23,809 nt of DNA, from the NCBI GenBank assembly GCA_905182985.1, contig CAJJDN010000169.1:205517-229325 (forward strand). Reading direction: 5' to 3'. Source of the stretch: Paramecium sonneborni. Taxonomy: Eukaryota > Ciliophora > Oligohymenophorea > Peniculida > Parameciidae. Below the pieces are notes generated by a model, which worked only from the letters and a program-made list of their open reading frames with translations, made no database searches and was not told the origin of the DNA. Shown here one piece after another: positions 1 through 11,800 of this stretch; positions within the stretch are counted from its first letter, which is position 1; each line of letters opens with the position of its first letter. Position numbers and translations under genes: made by a program.

Positions 1-3000
1 CATCTCCATGATGAAATTATGAATTATTATCTATCTTAGCAAATTTGTGGTATAATTAATCCTTATGAATTGGCTTAAAATAAATATATAATATTATTAA
101 GTCAGAATCTAAAGGTATTTCGATAGTCTAAAACCCAAATTAAGTACTTATACAAATAAAATTACCAATTTATGATGAATTTAAATTGATATCATACATT
201 TAAATTGTATCATTCCAAACATAAAGATGATTATTGTATATTCTTATCCAAGAAGTATTTACATAAGTATTCTATGATAAATTCATGATTTAAGTTGTTT
301 ATATCGTGTTATTTTATGTTAATTTTTTAAAATTTAAACTTATAATCTAATACTATTTTTGAATATCTTGGCATAAAGCATAAATACTTTCATTATAAAT
401 ATTTGAGGCAACACATAAATTTTAGGGAGAACTAAATTGATAAGTAATAGAGTTATTAGAATAATTTAATATACTTTGATTATTCATTAGTAAAAATGAT
501 GTTGAACTAGAATTAGTATATTAAATAATTTAAGTGTACATATCAATGTAATTCTAATTTTTTGAATATTCTATGTAGTTGGTAACTTTGGAATCAGTAT
601 CTGATTTATCAAGATTAAATTATAATGCTTAACCTGTTAATGATATATTCTCTCTGCTGAGTACAACATAAGATTGAGATTGATTTACATTAGCGCTAGT
701 ATTTTTTAAACCTATATTTAAAAAATCATTTATGATTGTTACTGAGTTATTTCCTTATTAAATAGTATTTGAATTATTAAGATACGATGAAAATGAAAAG
801 TTAAAAATTTATTATGTAAAGAAATTATCATGTATGTTTTTATTCTGAAAAGCATATATTAAAATAGGTGAAAGCAAATAGAAACTTTAATTAAAACAAA
901 GAAATGCCAAACTGTCTATAGTTATGCTAGTGAAGTAATTACCATCAAACTTAAATCTATAATAAAGGCTTGAACGTCCATGTAAATAAGGATTATAGAC
1001 ATTTATAGTTGAACTATCTAATACATAAAAAAATTAATTGTCAGAGTATAAGGAAATAGACTTTTAATCTAATGCAAAATTTATGGGTGACATTTAACTG
1101 AGGTAAAATGGATTTGATAAATTTTTTACATTCCAAACCTCAAAATATAAAACTTCTTGATGTTAAGGAATCCAAGACAAGATTAAGAGATTATTTACAA
1201 CTTGTAGATTTTCTATTTGAAAAGTAACATCCTAAATTAATATTAACTCAAATATGAAATCCTCTGTTATATAACCTATTATAAAACTATTATTATTATT
1301 TATATATAAGACTCTAGATTAGTATTAAGAGTTAATAAAAATATTTATTAAATTTAAGTCAACCTTTTAACCATTTTTCTCTTCTAAAATTTTTTAATCA
1401 ATCAAAATTTATCCTCTCAAATCGAAATCTATTATTTATATTTAATTTGTTTCTAGTAAAAGCACTACTGAATCAGATAACAATTAAAACTATTTAAATA
1501 GTTCTGTATTTGTAGTTCTATTACAAATGTTTTATAATTGACTATTAAATAAGTAAATTTAAATAATATTTTAACCAAAACTTAGACAAACTATAAAAAT
1601 CATTGATTGATTGCTAATTGAAAAAGTGATTTCAATTTAAGTTACAATAATGTCCTTATATAGATTTTAAAATGAGCTTGATTTATTTCCATCTAAATAA
1701 ATATCTATATTTTCTCTGCTAACAGCAACTAGAAAAATATCATTTAATTTTTTATAATTGCATTCTAAGAACATGTTTAAAGTAAAAGCTTTTGTTATAT
1801 AATAATTTTAATCTTATTCCAATGATTAATTCAATTTGTATGAAGTATTATCATAAAAAGTACCTAATTCTTTATTACTAACTTAAGGATTCACTTTGAT
1901 AAGTGGTCCTGAAACATAATTAACCCAATACTCAAAAGGATACTATAATAAATTATAGTATGATTATTATGGCTCTTCGAATATGAAAGATACATTATTA
2001 TTTGATAAGGAAACTAAAACATACTTTATCTAAACTTAGCAATAATTTATTTGTAAATGATAATCCATTCCTAAAGCAAGAATAGAAAAATTGCCTTCAC
2101 GATTCTTTTATACAAAATTTAAAACAGGAATCTATAATTCATGAATTCTTGTTTTTTTCTCAAAAATATATAAAATTTCTTTTTATTCATCAAAATATAA
2201 AAGAGTGTTATTACCATATACATATTCTTTTCTCAATAGAATTTAATTAAAAATTTAATTTTAATAAATACTAATTGTATGTTAACCAAATATAATAATG
2301 AAACTTTAACTCATAAATATTTATGATGTTCTACTTACTATATTTCTTTATTATTTAGACTCCAAATTGTCTAAATAAGTTGAGTCACTGTAATAAACAA
2401 CTACATAATACATATAATCAAAATCATCATCTAAGACTATTAAAAAAAGTCTATCAAATTAATAATATTCAAATGGAGAGTAATAATAAGCCATATTGAT
2501 GATTTCATGATATAATAATATGCTTTCGACTTCTAACAGTGTTCCATTTTCTTACAATACAAATGAAGTTATATTACTGTAATGCTATATAAATATTGTT
2601 TAATTTAAGGATTCCCTTTATGAAACAAAAAAATTATATGCTTAATCTTATAAATTATCCTTAACAATTAATTATTACCTTTTATTTTAGGTTAAAATTG
2701 TCAAATTCAATATGTTTTAAAATTAATTAGATGTATTAAAATAATTAAAAGATTATCCATAAATAATATAAGTCGTTTTATTTTTTTAAATAGAACTGAT
2801 TTTAGTTTAACTAGGAATAGAACTGTTAGTACTGTACATCTCTCTTAAATTGGAGCCTCTTAAATAGTATAGTATTAATTTTTGATCTTAGTAACAATCT
2901 ATAATAATATTATAAGCTTCTATATATGAAACACTAAAGCATTCCAAGCTTTAATCAATAGGAATTATTTTAGGATTAGAATCCATTTCTCCATTTATAT

Positions 3001-3311
3001 TCTAATATATGTTTAAACTATTTTCTGTAGTTAAAGCATAAATTTTGTCTTCAGAGAACGTAACAGATTTAAATGTATAATCTAGCTTAATGTAAATAAT
3101 TACCAACTTTTATTATTTAATTACTTTTGAATATATTCGAAACATTGGCACCTTATTATGAACAATTTTAACATATATATGTAAGGTTACTTCCTTAAAT
3201 TAGGTTATTCATTTTCATTTATATTATTTCACCTTCTGTAGGATAGAGAGTATATACTTGGTTTGGCACTGTGCAAGTCTTCACAACAACTATAAAAATA
3301 AATATAATCAT
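1..3311 (-). CDS. Large secreted or membrane-anchored protein, 5' part (runs off left edge)
   Basis: Read with TAA/TAG as Gln, the minus strand is open from an ATG at 3311 to the left edge. It covers about 1096 codons in two exons (3311-3104 and 3081-1) separated by a 22-nt intron, with no in-frame TGA. The N-terminus MIIFIFIVVVKTC is a short hydrophobic signal peptide ending near a cysteine. The mature part is rich in Asn, Ser, Tyr and Ile, with many N-x-S/T sequons (for example NLT, NCS, NVS, NNS), so it should be extracellular. Short hydrophobic strand-like pieces such as SEDKIYALT and IQIIDFD recur and could be beta-propeller blades, but I cannot assign a domain family. No membrane span is visible; the C-terminus is outside the window. 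The start is chosen because the signal peptide follows at once. Function is unknown; a surface or secreted protein is inferred. Confidence 0.8.
3082..3103 (-). other. 22-nt intron of the left-edge gene
   Basis: On the minus strand this begins GTAATT and ends GCTAG. Removing it joins the signal-peptide frame (ending SNQIIKV) to the long downstream frame (DYTFKSVTFSEDK). Without removal the reading hits TGA a few codons later. The length is not a multiple of three. GTTGGT...TTAAG, starting four bases earlier on that strand, is a less consensus-like alternative that would change only one or two residues. Confidence 0.7.
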
Positions 3312-4480
3312 ATATAATAATAATAAAATAAAAACTTCTTGAAATATTTCGAGATATGTATTTATACTTTTGTACTTTTTTTCAGATTTCTTTTTTATAC
3401 TATAGAGTTTAACAATTAGTTAAGAATTTAAAATTTTTGTTAAAATGATTAGTTTTTAAATTATCTTAGGTTTGTTTCAAAGGGAGAATTTATTATATTT
3501 TTTTTTAAAATAACAGAAAATGTCATTAAAATACTTCCTTTATAAATTTATAAAACAATTTTAAATGTGATTTTTGACTTTTTGAAATTATTCTGAAATC
3601 ATAATTAATTGTCTATCTCTTTTACTTATTATAAAAAATTTCTATTTTGGATTTCTTCATTATAAATGAATTAAAAATGATAAATATTCTAAAATTTTTA
3701 ATTACTTTTACCAATAATTCTATTTATTTCATTTTTCTAAAACTCTTTTAAAAGGAAAGTATCATGTATTTAATTTTTTATATAATAAAATTCCACTCTC
3801 TGATAAATCAATAGATCAAGATGCCTTGGTTATTTATCTGATTAAATACTACAACTTCAATATATTTTAATTCTTATTAAAGACTGTTGGTTCTATTATC
3901 AAATTTTTACAATATTGAATAGATTCTACATTTATTTATTTTCACTTAATTTAATATTTATAATATAAATATTATATATATTTATCTAATTAATTTTTAT
4001 TGACCCTCAGTTATTGACCTTACTACTATAAATTAATCAGTCGAGCAAAAAAGTCGATTTAGTTTATTTTTTTTTTCATCTTAATAAATAGATTGATATT
4101 CTTAAATTATTATTCAATAATAACCAAATATACCAATTTCTATATAGATAAATATTCTTATTATTTTCATGAAGAAGTTGATGTTAAAATAAAAAACAAT
4201 TAGTAGCAATATCATTATTCTTGAAATATTGCTATTTTATGATTTTCATAGGAAAAAATGGAAAGGAGATGAGAATGCTATTTATAATCATAATTTATTT
4301 GTATACTAAAATTAAATATAATAATTTAGATAATCATTTGTTAATAAGAATATATAATTATTTGATAATAAAATTATTTTTAATCTTTATATTTGAAAAA
4401 TAAAAGTACTTTAAGAAAATTTAAATACTAAATTCTTTCTCCCTGAATTAAATAATGAAGCTTGACAATTAGTTATAACC
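3312..4480. other. AT-rich intergenic stretch
   Basis: This lies upstream of the left-edge gene. It is almost wholly A/T with homopolymer runs and no reading frame with convincing protein composition on either strand. The minus-strand gene's promoter should be near its right end of transcription (just above 3311), but no motif can be recognised. Confidence 0.5.
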
Positions 4481-4855
4481 ATGATATCACAAATTAAATT
4501 GTTACTCTTCAATCATCATTGGAAACAAAAAAATTAGCAATAATCTAAAAGGACAAGTAATAAGTAAATATGGAGAATTCCGAAGTTTAAAAGAAATCTT
4601 CTTTTTTTTAATTTTTTAGACCAAGATTTAAAGATATCTAGTTCAGATTTTGAAGTAAAAAATATCGAACTAAATTTTTTTATTATTTTTTTAACAGATA
4701 CTAGGATAGAGGAATAAGGAGCAGAAAAAGGGACTGTTGCCAAAAACCTAAGTTATGGTACCTTAGAAAAAGCCCATCCAATTAGATTTGCTCTTCAAAA
4801 TTCTATCGACAGTTGTATAAAAAAGGAAGGAAGATAGAAAGTAATAGGAACTTGA
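4481..4855 (+). CDS. Doubtful 124-codon ORF, possibly a gene fragment
   Basis: With TAA/TAG as Gln this frame is open from ATG at 4481 to TGA at 4853. The first third is low-complexity and AT-driven. The second half, around residues 75-124, has a more protein-like mix (GTVAKNLSYGTLEKAHPIRF, then ALQNSIDSCIKKEGRQ) and is locally less AT-rich. A run of this length without TGA is not unusual here, so length alone proves little. There is no family match that I recognise. It could be a small gene, a decayed exon, or the 5' remnant of the WD40 pseudogene that begins about 150 bases downstream on the same strand. Confidence 0.25.
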
Positions 4856-5004
4856 AATTACAAACTTTATTTGTGATCAATCAGTTCATATTGTTATTAT
4901 TAGTATTTTATAGTAAATAATTAGAGCGTTGAAATAGTTAGTAAAAAAAATTTTTTTAATTGATTAATAAATTCCGTTTTTAATTTATTAATTCTGATAG
5001 CATT

Positions 5005-6031
5005 ATGAATCCAAAGAAAACAATAAACAAACATAAAAAGGAAAGTTAAATTCTTTAAAGTTCTTTTTAATATTAACTTTTAAAAGATAGAAGTAAAGAT
5101 TACCAAAGAGACAGTGAAACAATAATAATTAATCAACAAAATAATATTCTGATAATACCAGCAAATTATGGAATCATATTATATTTGTTTAAATAAGGTT
5201 AACATCTTAAATAAATTCAAACAATAAAGATTTGCCATAAATTAATAACAAATATTTAATTTTTTTAAAAAGGTTCTCATTTTATCATTTGCTCTGATGC
5301 TGTGATTACATTATGATCTACAAATCTCATCTCTAACCCTAAATATACAAATAAACTCGTAGAACATACCTAAGTGATACTTTGTTTAGTAATTTAATAA
5401 TAAGAAGAAAACTTATTTATAACTGGAGCAGTAGATTTAAAATAAAGTTTTGGACCAAGCAAAAATCATGGTTTTGTAAATAAACAATTAATGAACATTC
5501 TAAGCCAGTTTAGGGATTATGTATAAATTAAGATGGGAATAGATTGATATCTTCTGGTGAAGATAAAATTATTTTATTTATGAAGAGGTCTTATTCAAAT
5601 ATTTGGGAGATTATATAAAAGATATCTGAGAAAATATATGGTTTAAGAATGAACTTTATTACTTACGAAATCTTTTCATTTTCACCTGCAATTTACTACA
5701 TTATTTCTTTTTACTCTTATGATCAAACTACAAAATAGTTTCCAAAACTAAAGAACTTAAGTTTAACAACAAAAAATACTTGAAATTCCCTAATTTTTCA
5801 TAAGTTTATAATCCTTCAAAATAAATCCTCGTAAGTAAATTAGGATCTTAAGTTTATTTAATTAAATTTACATTTCAATCAAACATTAAATTGGAATGTA
5901 AATCATTGCAAGTTATTTAATTCAGATATTCTGATGCATTAATTTATTAATTTATGAAACTATGAGAATACTTAATTATATGGGATGCTACATCATCACA
6001 AATTTAAATTAGAAAGTACGAATCAATATGA
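5005..6031 (+). pseudogene. WD40-repeat protein pseudogene
   Basis: Pieces of a WD40 protein are readable in order but in several frames. From 5005 one frame gives an N-terminal MNPKKT...DRSKDYQRDSETIIINQQ and blades with ICHKLITNIQFFQKGSHFI. It then meets TGA at 5312-5314, where the blade motif predicts Trp (reads TL-stop-STNLISNPKY). It resumes with HTQVILCLVIQQQEENLFIT. Near 5440 the frame shifts, giving IKFWTKQKSWFCKQTINEHS and then QDGNRLISSGEDKIIL. A further shift near 5770 gives YNPSKQILVSK...VIQFRYSDALIY, a TGA before EYLIIWDATSSQIQIRKYES, and a final TGA at 6029. The order, conserved Trp, GH/SD-type motifs and repeated lesions show a dead copy of a WD40 protein. None of the shifts is explained by a consensus short intron. 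Confidence 0.8.
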
Positions 6032-7084
6032 TTTTACATTAAATATAAACATCAAAAATAAGTATAAATATTATTATTTTAAATTATGATTTGAATTCAT
6101 TCCTACAGGTTTTATTTATTTATAAATTTTAGATTCTATATCTAAATTCTAATAATGAAATAATATAAATTTTTATGTTAAACACAAAATCATATGGAAT
6201 TGATTTAAATATAATTAAAGAAAAATTAAAACTCAAATTGTTCTTTAATCAAAAAAATTTTTCTAGTTTATAATAGTTTTTATTAATCAAATGTTCAATA
6301 ATTTAATAATAAAAACCTTCATATTTAAAATTGGTTAAAAAGTTAGACTAATATAAATTAAATTTAATTGGACATAAATTCATCTTATATGTGAATTGTT
6401 TTGTTTAAAATTTATTATTACATTAGATTTATCTTAAAATTTGTCTTTGTTAAGATAAAGACTATAGCTAATGATAATATTAAGACAATTTAATTTTAAT
6501 TATATTTTAAAATACACATAAGAATATTTAAATTATTTAAAAAATCTATAAAGTAAGGTGCTACTATTCTTGATAGTTTTATACCCTTACAAAATTTATG
6601 ATTTTTATATACGATAAAATTAATGCTTTTGATTATGTCATCAATTTGAGTTGCTAATCCCAATCAAACTGGGTTTTGAAGGATAACAATTATTCTAAGA
6701 ATTTCTTCAACAATTCTTGGATACATTCAAAATATTTGATAATAATGTTAAAAATTAAGAAAACAATACTTGTATTGAAAGTTCAAACTTCTTTTGAGAG
6801 GAAAGTTAATTAAAGTATGGATAAAATGATTTTAAAGAAAAGCTTTTAATCTTAAGTAATAATTGATATTTTATTTGAAGATTATAATTGTGAAACTGAT
6901 AAAATGAAATTATTTCACATTAAATTACGCTGATAACTCAAATGTGGAATATAAATGTAACCTTGTGATAACTTGATGATTTATGGCATATCTTGATATT
7001 ATTGTAAATTATTCCCTAAGTATACTTCAGCAATTTTCTTTTACAAAAATCTCACATATCTAAAGGTATTGAAAATTAAGAAGA
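6032..7084. other. Gene-poor stretch, possible decayed 5' part of the Cys-rich pseudogene
   Basis: The first 550 bases are near-pure A/T with nothing recognisable. From about 6580 the composition becomes more coding-like on the plus strand. Two overlapping frames give protein-like pieces (NAFDYVINLSCQSQSNWVLK and LGFEGQQLFQEFLQQF), each broken by TGA. They lie where the ectodomain of the following pseudogene would be expected, but the match is too weak to include them. Confidence 0.35.
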
Positions 7085-8260
7085 TTTACAATTTCTCTTA
7101 GATATTTATTTGTTTATGCATAATGGTGTTGTTAACCTATTTGTATAACTTGTAATAGCCCTTCGAGTTGTCTAATCTGTGCTTATGGCAGTACCTAAGA
7201 ATATGGTTATTGAATCAATTTATAAATTGCTTTTATATTTTTTTGTTTATTATATGATTGAAGATACTAGAAGTTCAGTTGTTAGAAATAAATATTTTTA
7301 CATTTTGAAATATCTATTTACATCGCTTACTATATTATTTGTGCACTCAGGAAATTATCAAATATAAATTCTATTTTGCAGAGAATACAACGAAGGTGAT
7401 TTATGTATTATTATAAATTTTAAATATGTGGCGATAGAAGATAGTAAAGTATGTTATGAATCAAGAATTTTAAGGGTTATCATTTCTCAAGATTAATTAT
7501 TTATCTTATGAAATATGGGATGAAGAAAATTCTTTTAAGTATGATGGATGTCATTAATGGTAATTTTAAGTTTAAGAAAGTTGTACTATATATTTATTAG
7601 GAATTTGTTATTGTTGTAACTAATTTGGTTAATGAAGTCAAAATTGTAAATATAAACCATTTTATGAAGATGAAATTATTATAGATTACAAATAATGCGA
7701 TCGTGTGTAGTTTAAAAGTGCAATTTATATTGTAATTCTTAATCATTTTAGCATTATTATACTAAGTATCGTACTAATTATTTAAACTATGCAAATTTAT
7801 AAGATATTCAATAAGAAGAATTTTATTAATTTATTTTCTATTTTGAAAAACTTAAAAAGTTTCTTTTTTTTTATGATCACTGCTTCTATAGTTTGTTAAT
7901 TTTATAAGACTGCATATTTCTTTTATATAAATCCTAATCCTACTTATTTTAGTAAAAGAACTTAATATTAACTAACATATGTTATTCAATTAGATAACAG
8001 TTTGTTAGACTTAAATTATTATTCATGGATTGAATCCTGAGATTTGTCTTATCTAATGTGATGACTGTACTGATTATTTCTATCTCAAACAATAGTTTAA
8101 GAGAATCAATAAATTTAAATTTTCCATTTTAGTTTCACTTCATATAAGTAAGTACTTAATATTCTGCAAAAAGTTTTCAATTTCAAATATATTAAAATTA
8201 AAAGAAAAATATCAAGCTAGATTTGAAGGCATTAAAAATACTATGAATGTTTGGATAACA
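7085..8260 (+). pseudogene. Cys-rich (furin-type) surface-protein pseudogene
   Basis: Several plus-strand fragments carry the C-x2-C spacing of ciliate growth-factor-receptor-like Cys-rich repeats. At 7121-7213: CCQPICITCNSPSSCLICAY, then TGA. At 7377-7511: CREYNEGDLCI...DSKVCYES, then TGA. At 7507-7635: WDEENSFKYDGCHQ...ESCTIYLLGICYCCNQFG, then TGA. Near 7680: IIDYKQCDRV. At 8036: PEICLIQCDDCTDYFYL. The fragments are in different frames, with TGA stops between them and no consensus introns that repair them, so this is a degraded gene. It sits just upstream of, and on the same strand as, the intact giant gene 8821-17457, whose residues 425-913 have the same type of repeats. A decayed tandem paralogue is the likely explanation. 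Its ends are uncertain. Confidence 0.65.
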
Positions 8261-8820
8261 TAATATTTAAGCTTTAAAATGCAATTTTATTAATTAAAAA
8301 AGTTAGTTTTTATTTGTTTAATTTTTTTTCTATAAAGATTATTTAATTATATAAGTAAACAAACTTAATTAAACATTGTTTCTATTCTATTTTATAGGAA
8401 ATAAACCTTATAATTATCGTGAATACTTTATAATTCGAGATTCTATTATTATTTTTAAAACAATATTGTATGATTAATTATTTTTTGTAAGCTGAAAAAT
8501 TTAAGTGGAATTATATTATTAATAGTAATTTCTCAGAAAAATTGATTAAAATACAAAAATAATAGATACCAAAGTTTTTTATAATTAATAAAATAAAAGG
8601 AAGATGAATATTTTTGATAATAAAAGGTATTGAAGACGAGCAACTTTATAAAAATAAAATTAAATGAAAGGTTAATTATGAATCAATTTTGAGAATCGAC
8701 TTGGACAGTTTCTGTACAAAAATAGTTAAATATATTTTATTGAATGATTTAAAAAAATTAGGATCCTAAGTCTAGTTTTTAAATATAAGAAATGAAAAAA
8801 TCCTTGATTATTATTTAAAA
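8261..8820. other. Intergenic region upstream of the giant gene
   Basis: This is an AT-rich stretch with long A and T runs. In the frame of the downstream gene the last TGA is at 8665-8667, and no in-frame ATG lies between it and 8821, which supports the chosen start. A minus-strand reading across 8726-9118 is the complement of the real gene and is not a gene. No promoter element is recognisable. Confidence 0.5.
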
Positions 8821-11800
8821 ATGATATTTTAAATCTAATTGTTGGTTCTTGTATTGTAAGTAAATGGACTTGAGATGAAGGAAATGAGTTCCTTATATTA
8901 ATTTTCATCTGAGAAAGTTGATTTAAGTAAAATGATAGAGAATGAGGAATAACTATCATATGGATATGGAATATGGACAAGGTATAATCCATTAAGCACA
9001 ATATCTTAAGTAGGTGTGGTAAATTTATTTGATAGTGATTGTTATAATATTCATAATGTAGTTGATTAAGAAACTTAGAGTTTGAACTTAATTTATTATG
9101 ATTGTCTAGATTACCCACTTTAGAAAATTAAGAAGATAATATAATTTATAGATAATGAAGGAAAAGAATAGAGATTTGAATTGAGTTTAGATGGTTTTGA
9201 GTATGAAAATGTTTGGTTTTACTTGGAATTATTATAATGGCCAAGATTGAAAAGATTTTAGTTAATGATAATATAATAAGATAAAGCAAAGTTGAAAAGT
9301 AGTTTAGAAATTCAACATCCTTTCAATGATCTTAGAGTTATATTAAATTTTGGTGGAGGATTGACAGTACAGAAATCTTTGATCTCATCAATAAAAATAG
9401 GATAATTATTTTCATATTTTCCTGGTAAGATGATCTAATCTAAATTCGCTTTTAAAATATAATCCCCTGATTTAGATTTTGAAGCAATAGCTATTGATGC
9501 AATCTAACCATATACAAATTGTTTATGTATCAATAGTTAAATTTTTTCAATTTCTGATTTTGATTTAAAAGTTATGGATTAGAAAGCTTTTTTACCAGAA
9601 TAAGTCAATTGCGATAGCTTCACTTTATCGGGATGGTTTAAGATTACAGAAGTTATTTAAGAATCAGTTGGATTTATTTATTAATTTTTAAAATTGGCAT
9701 CTAATTATGAAGGTTAGTTATCCGATCCAAATTTATCTCCATTTTAATTATTGTATAAAATATCTCCTAATGGCAATCAAATAATTACAACTACATACAG
9801 TTATAATTTTCCATTAGTAACTATTAATTTTGAAGAGAACCCATTTCTTATAACAAATAGTTTCGATATTGAAAATTTATTGAATTTTTGGCATTTTGTT
9901 AATGTCTAATTGATAGGAAGAAACTTTTAGATTTTGATAAAATCTTATAAAGAAGATAAATTTATTGAATTTTAAGTTCATAATGAAGTGATGCAATTTA
10001 ATAACTTATAATTAAAGTTGAATATTGGTAATATTGAATAAAATTAATTGGATTATTTAAATGTTTAATCCAGAAATTTAGTTTTATATAATTGTCCATA
10101 AACTATTAATTAAAATTATTGCCATTATAGTTGTGAGATATGTGATGGACCAACAAAATTTGACTGTTTATCTTGTTCGATTGAGTCACAAAGAATTTAT
10201 CTTTCTTAATTCAAAGTTTGCATATGTCCATATCATACTGTGGATGAGAAAATCTGTAAATAATACCAGGATTATTAATTAAGCATTATAGATGGAGATG
10301 ATTAGAATAATAAAAGATGTTAATATGGTTATTATGAGTATTCAGGTGACTGTTTAAAATGGTAATTATGTAAATTAATTTATTATTAGCCCCTCTATAA
10401 TAAAAGATAATATACTATATTGTATAGAATGTTTATAAAATCCAAAAACTTGGAGTACAAAACCAAACTGTTTATTTGATCTAGTTTTAAATGCCAATGG
10501 AGACACATAATAAAAGATATATTAATATTCACTTAATTTTCTATTTGATGGAGAGAATCTTAATTATTGTGAGTTTTTTTGTAATGAATCATAATCTTTT
10601 GTAGCTGATGAACATAATATTGAATTAGAAATTGAAAATTATATAATTTAATAACAAGACTGTGGAGATCGTGAATCTCTATGTTCATTTTGTGTTTTAT
10701 CTGTAAGTAATAGAGCTTGTATCAGATGCCATTAAGGCTATACATTGATAGATTAAAAGTGTATCAGAAATATTGAAGATTAAATTACATGTGGATATCA
10801 AAAATATTTGACATCAAGAAGATAATGTTAAACGTGTCATTTAAAAAATTGTAAATATTGTTTTGAATATCAAAATGATTTAAGAAAGTGCACATTATAT
10901 AAAGAATTTGAGAATTTTTATTACGATGAGGAAATAAAAATTGGTTGTGCAATGTGTGAGAAAAACTATATATTTGATTTTACTTAAGAAAAATGCATAT
11001 TAAAATAGCCTTCAAATTAAAATTGTTTGAGAGCATATCTTGATTTTAATGGTAATGAAATTTGTACTTTTGCTGCTCTTGATGATTTCAATATTGCTCC
11101 TGAAATTGTTAATTGTGAAAAATATTAACCTTAATGTCTTTCATGTATAAGGTCTCCTTAATTTTTAATTAAATGCATCGTATGTAAAATAGGATATACA
11201 GCATCAATTATAAATGGAGGTTGCTATTTGACAAAAAAGTAAAATATTAATTCATTAATTACTATTGAAGGAGATTATTCATTATAAGATGCATGGATTC
11301 AAAGAATATAAGCTTTTACAATGAAATTCTTACCTAACTCTTATTTTTATCCTCATACCTTTCTATCAGATCTTACAGAAGAATTTAGTATGGAATGTAT
11401 TGATGGATATTAACTTAATTCAATTAGTTAATGTTCGAAATCATGTTCATCTGAATGTCTTTCATGTGTAGAAGATAAATTTTAGGAAAGTTTTTGTAAT
11501 AAGTGTCCTTTAAGTTAATATTATTAACCAATTAGAAACCAATATTAAGGAAAATGTTTAGAATGTCCTTAATTATGTTAAATTTGTGAAACACGATCAG
11601 ACATAGATATTTATGTAATTATATTTATTTTATTATTTTACTAGAATTTATAACCCACTTTTATTATAAAAGATGATAATCTAGCATATACAACTCTATG
11701 TCTGAAACCTATTAATGATCCTAATGTTTATCTTGATCAAAATGATTTAATTGCTAAGAATTGTTTAAATAATATAAATTGTAATCCAACTATTTTATGG

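Noticed and set aside
3104..3250. Alternative intron GTATAT...CTACAG (22 nt) near the start of the left-edge gene
   Set aside because: It has good splice signals, but removing it leads within six codons to TGA; the intron at 3082-3103 keeps the frame open and preserves NLTYICQNCSQQ.
4221..4403. 60-codon plus-strand ORF
   Set aside because: Ile/Leu/Tyr-rich reading of nearly pure A/T sequence; no family resemblance.
4534..4743. 69-codon minus-strand ORF
   Set aside because: It is opposite the more protein-like plus-strand frame at 4481-4855, and its composition is Phe/Leu/Lys noise.
7179..7367. 62-codon plus-strand ORF
   Set aside because: It falls inside the Cys-rich pseudogene in a frame different from the C-x2-C fragments and is low-complexity after the first residues.
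8726..9118. 130-codon minus-strand ORF under the standard code
   Set aside because: It is the complement of the N-terminal coding sequence of the giant gene and lacks any protein-like signal of its own.
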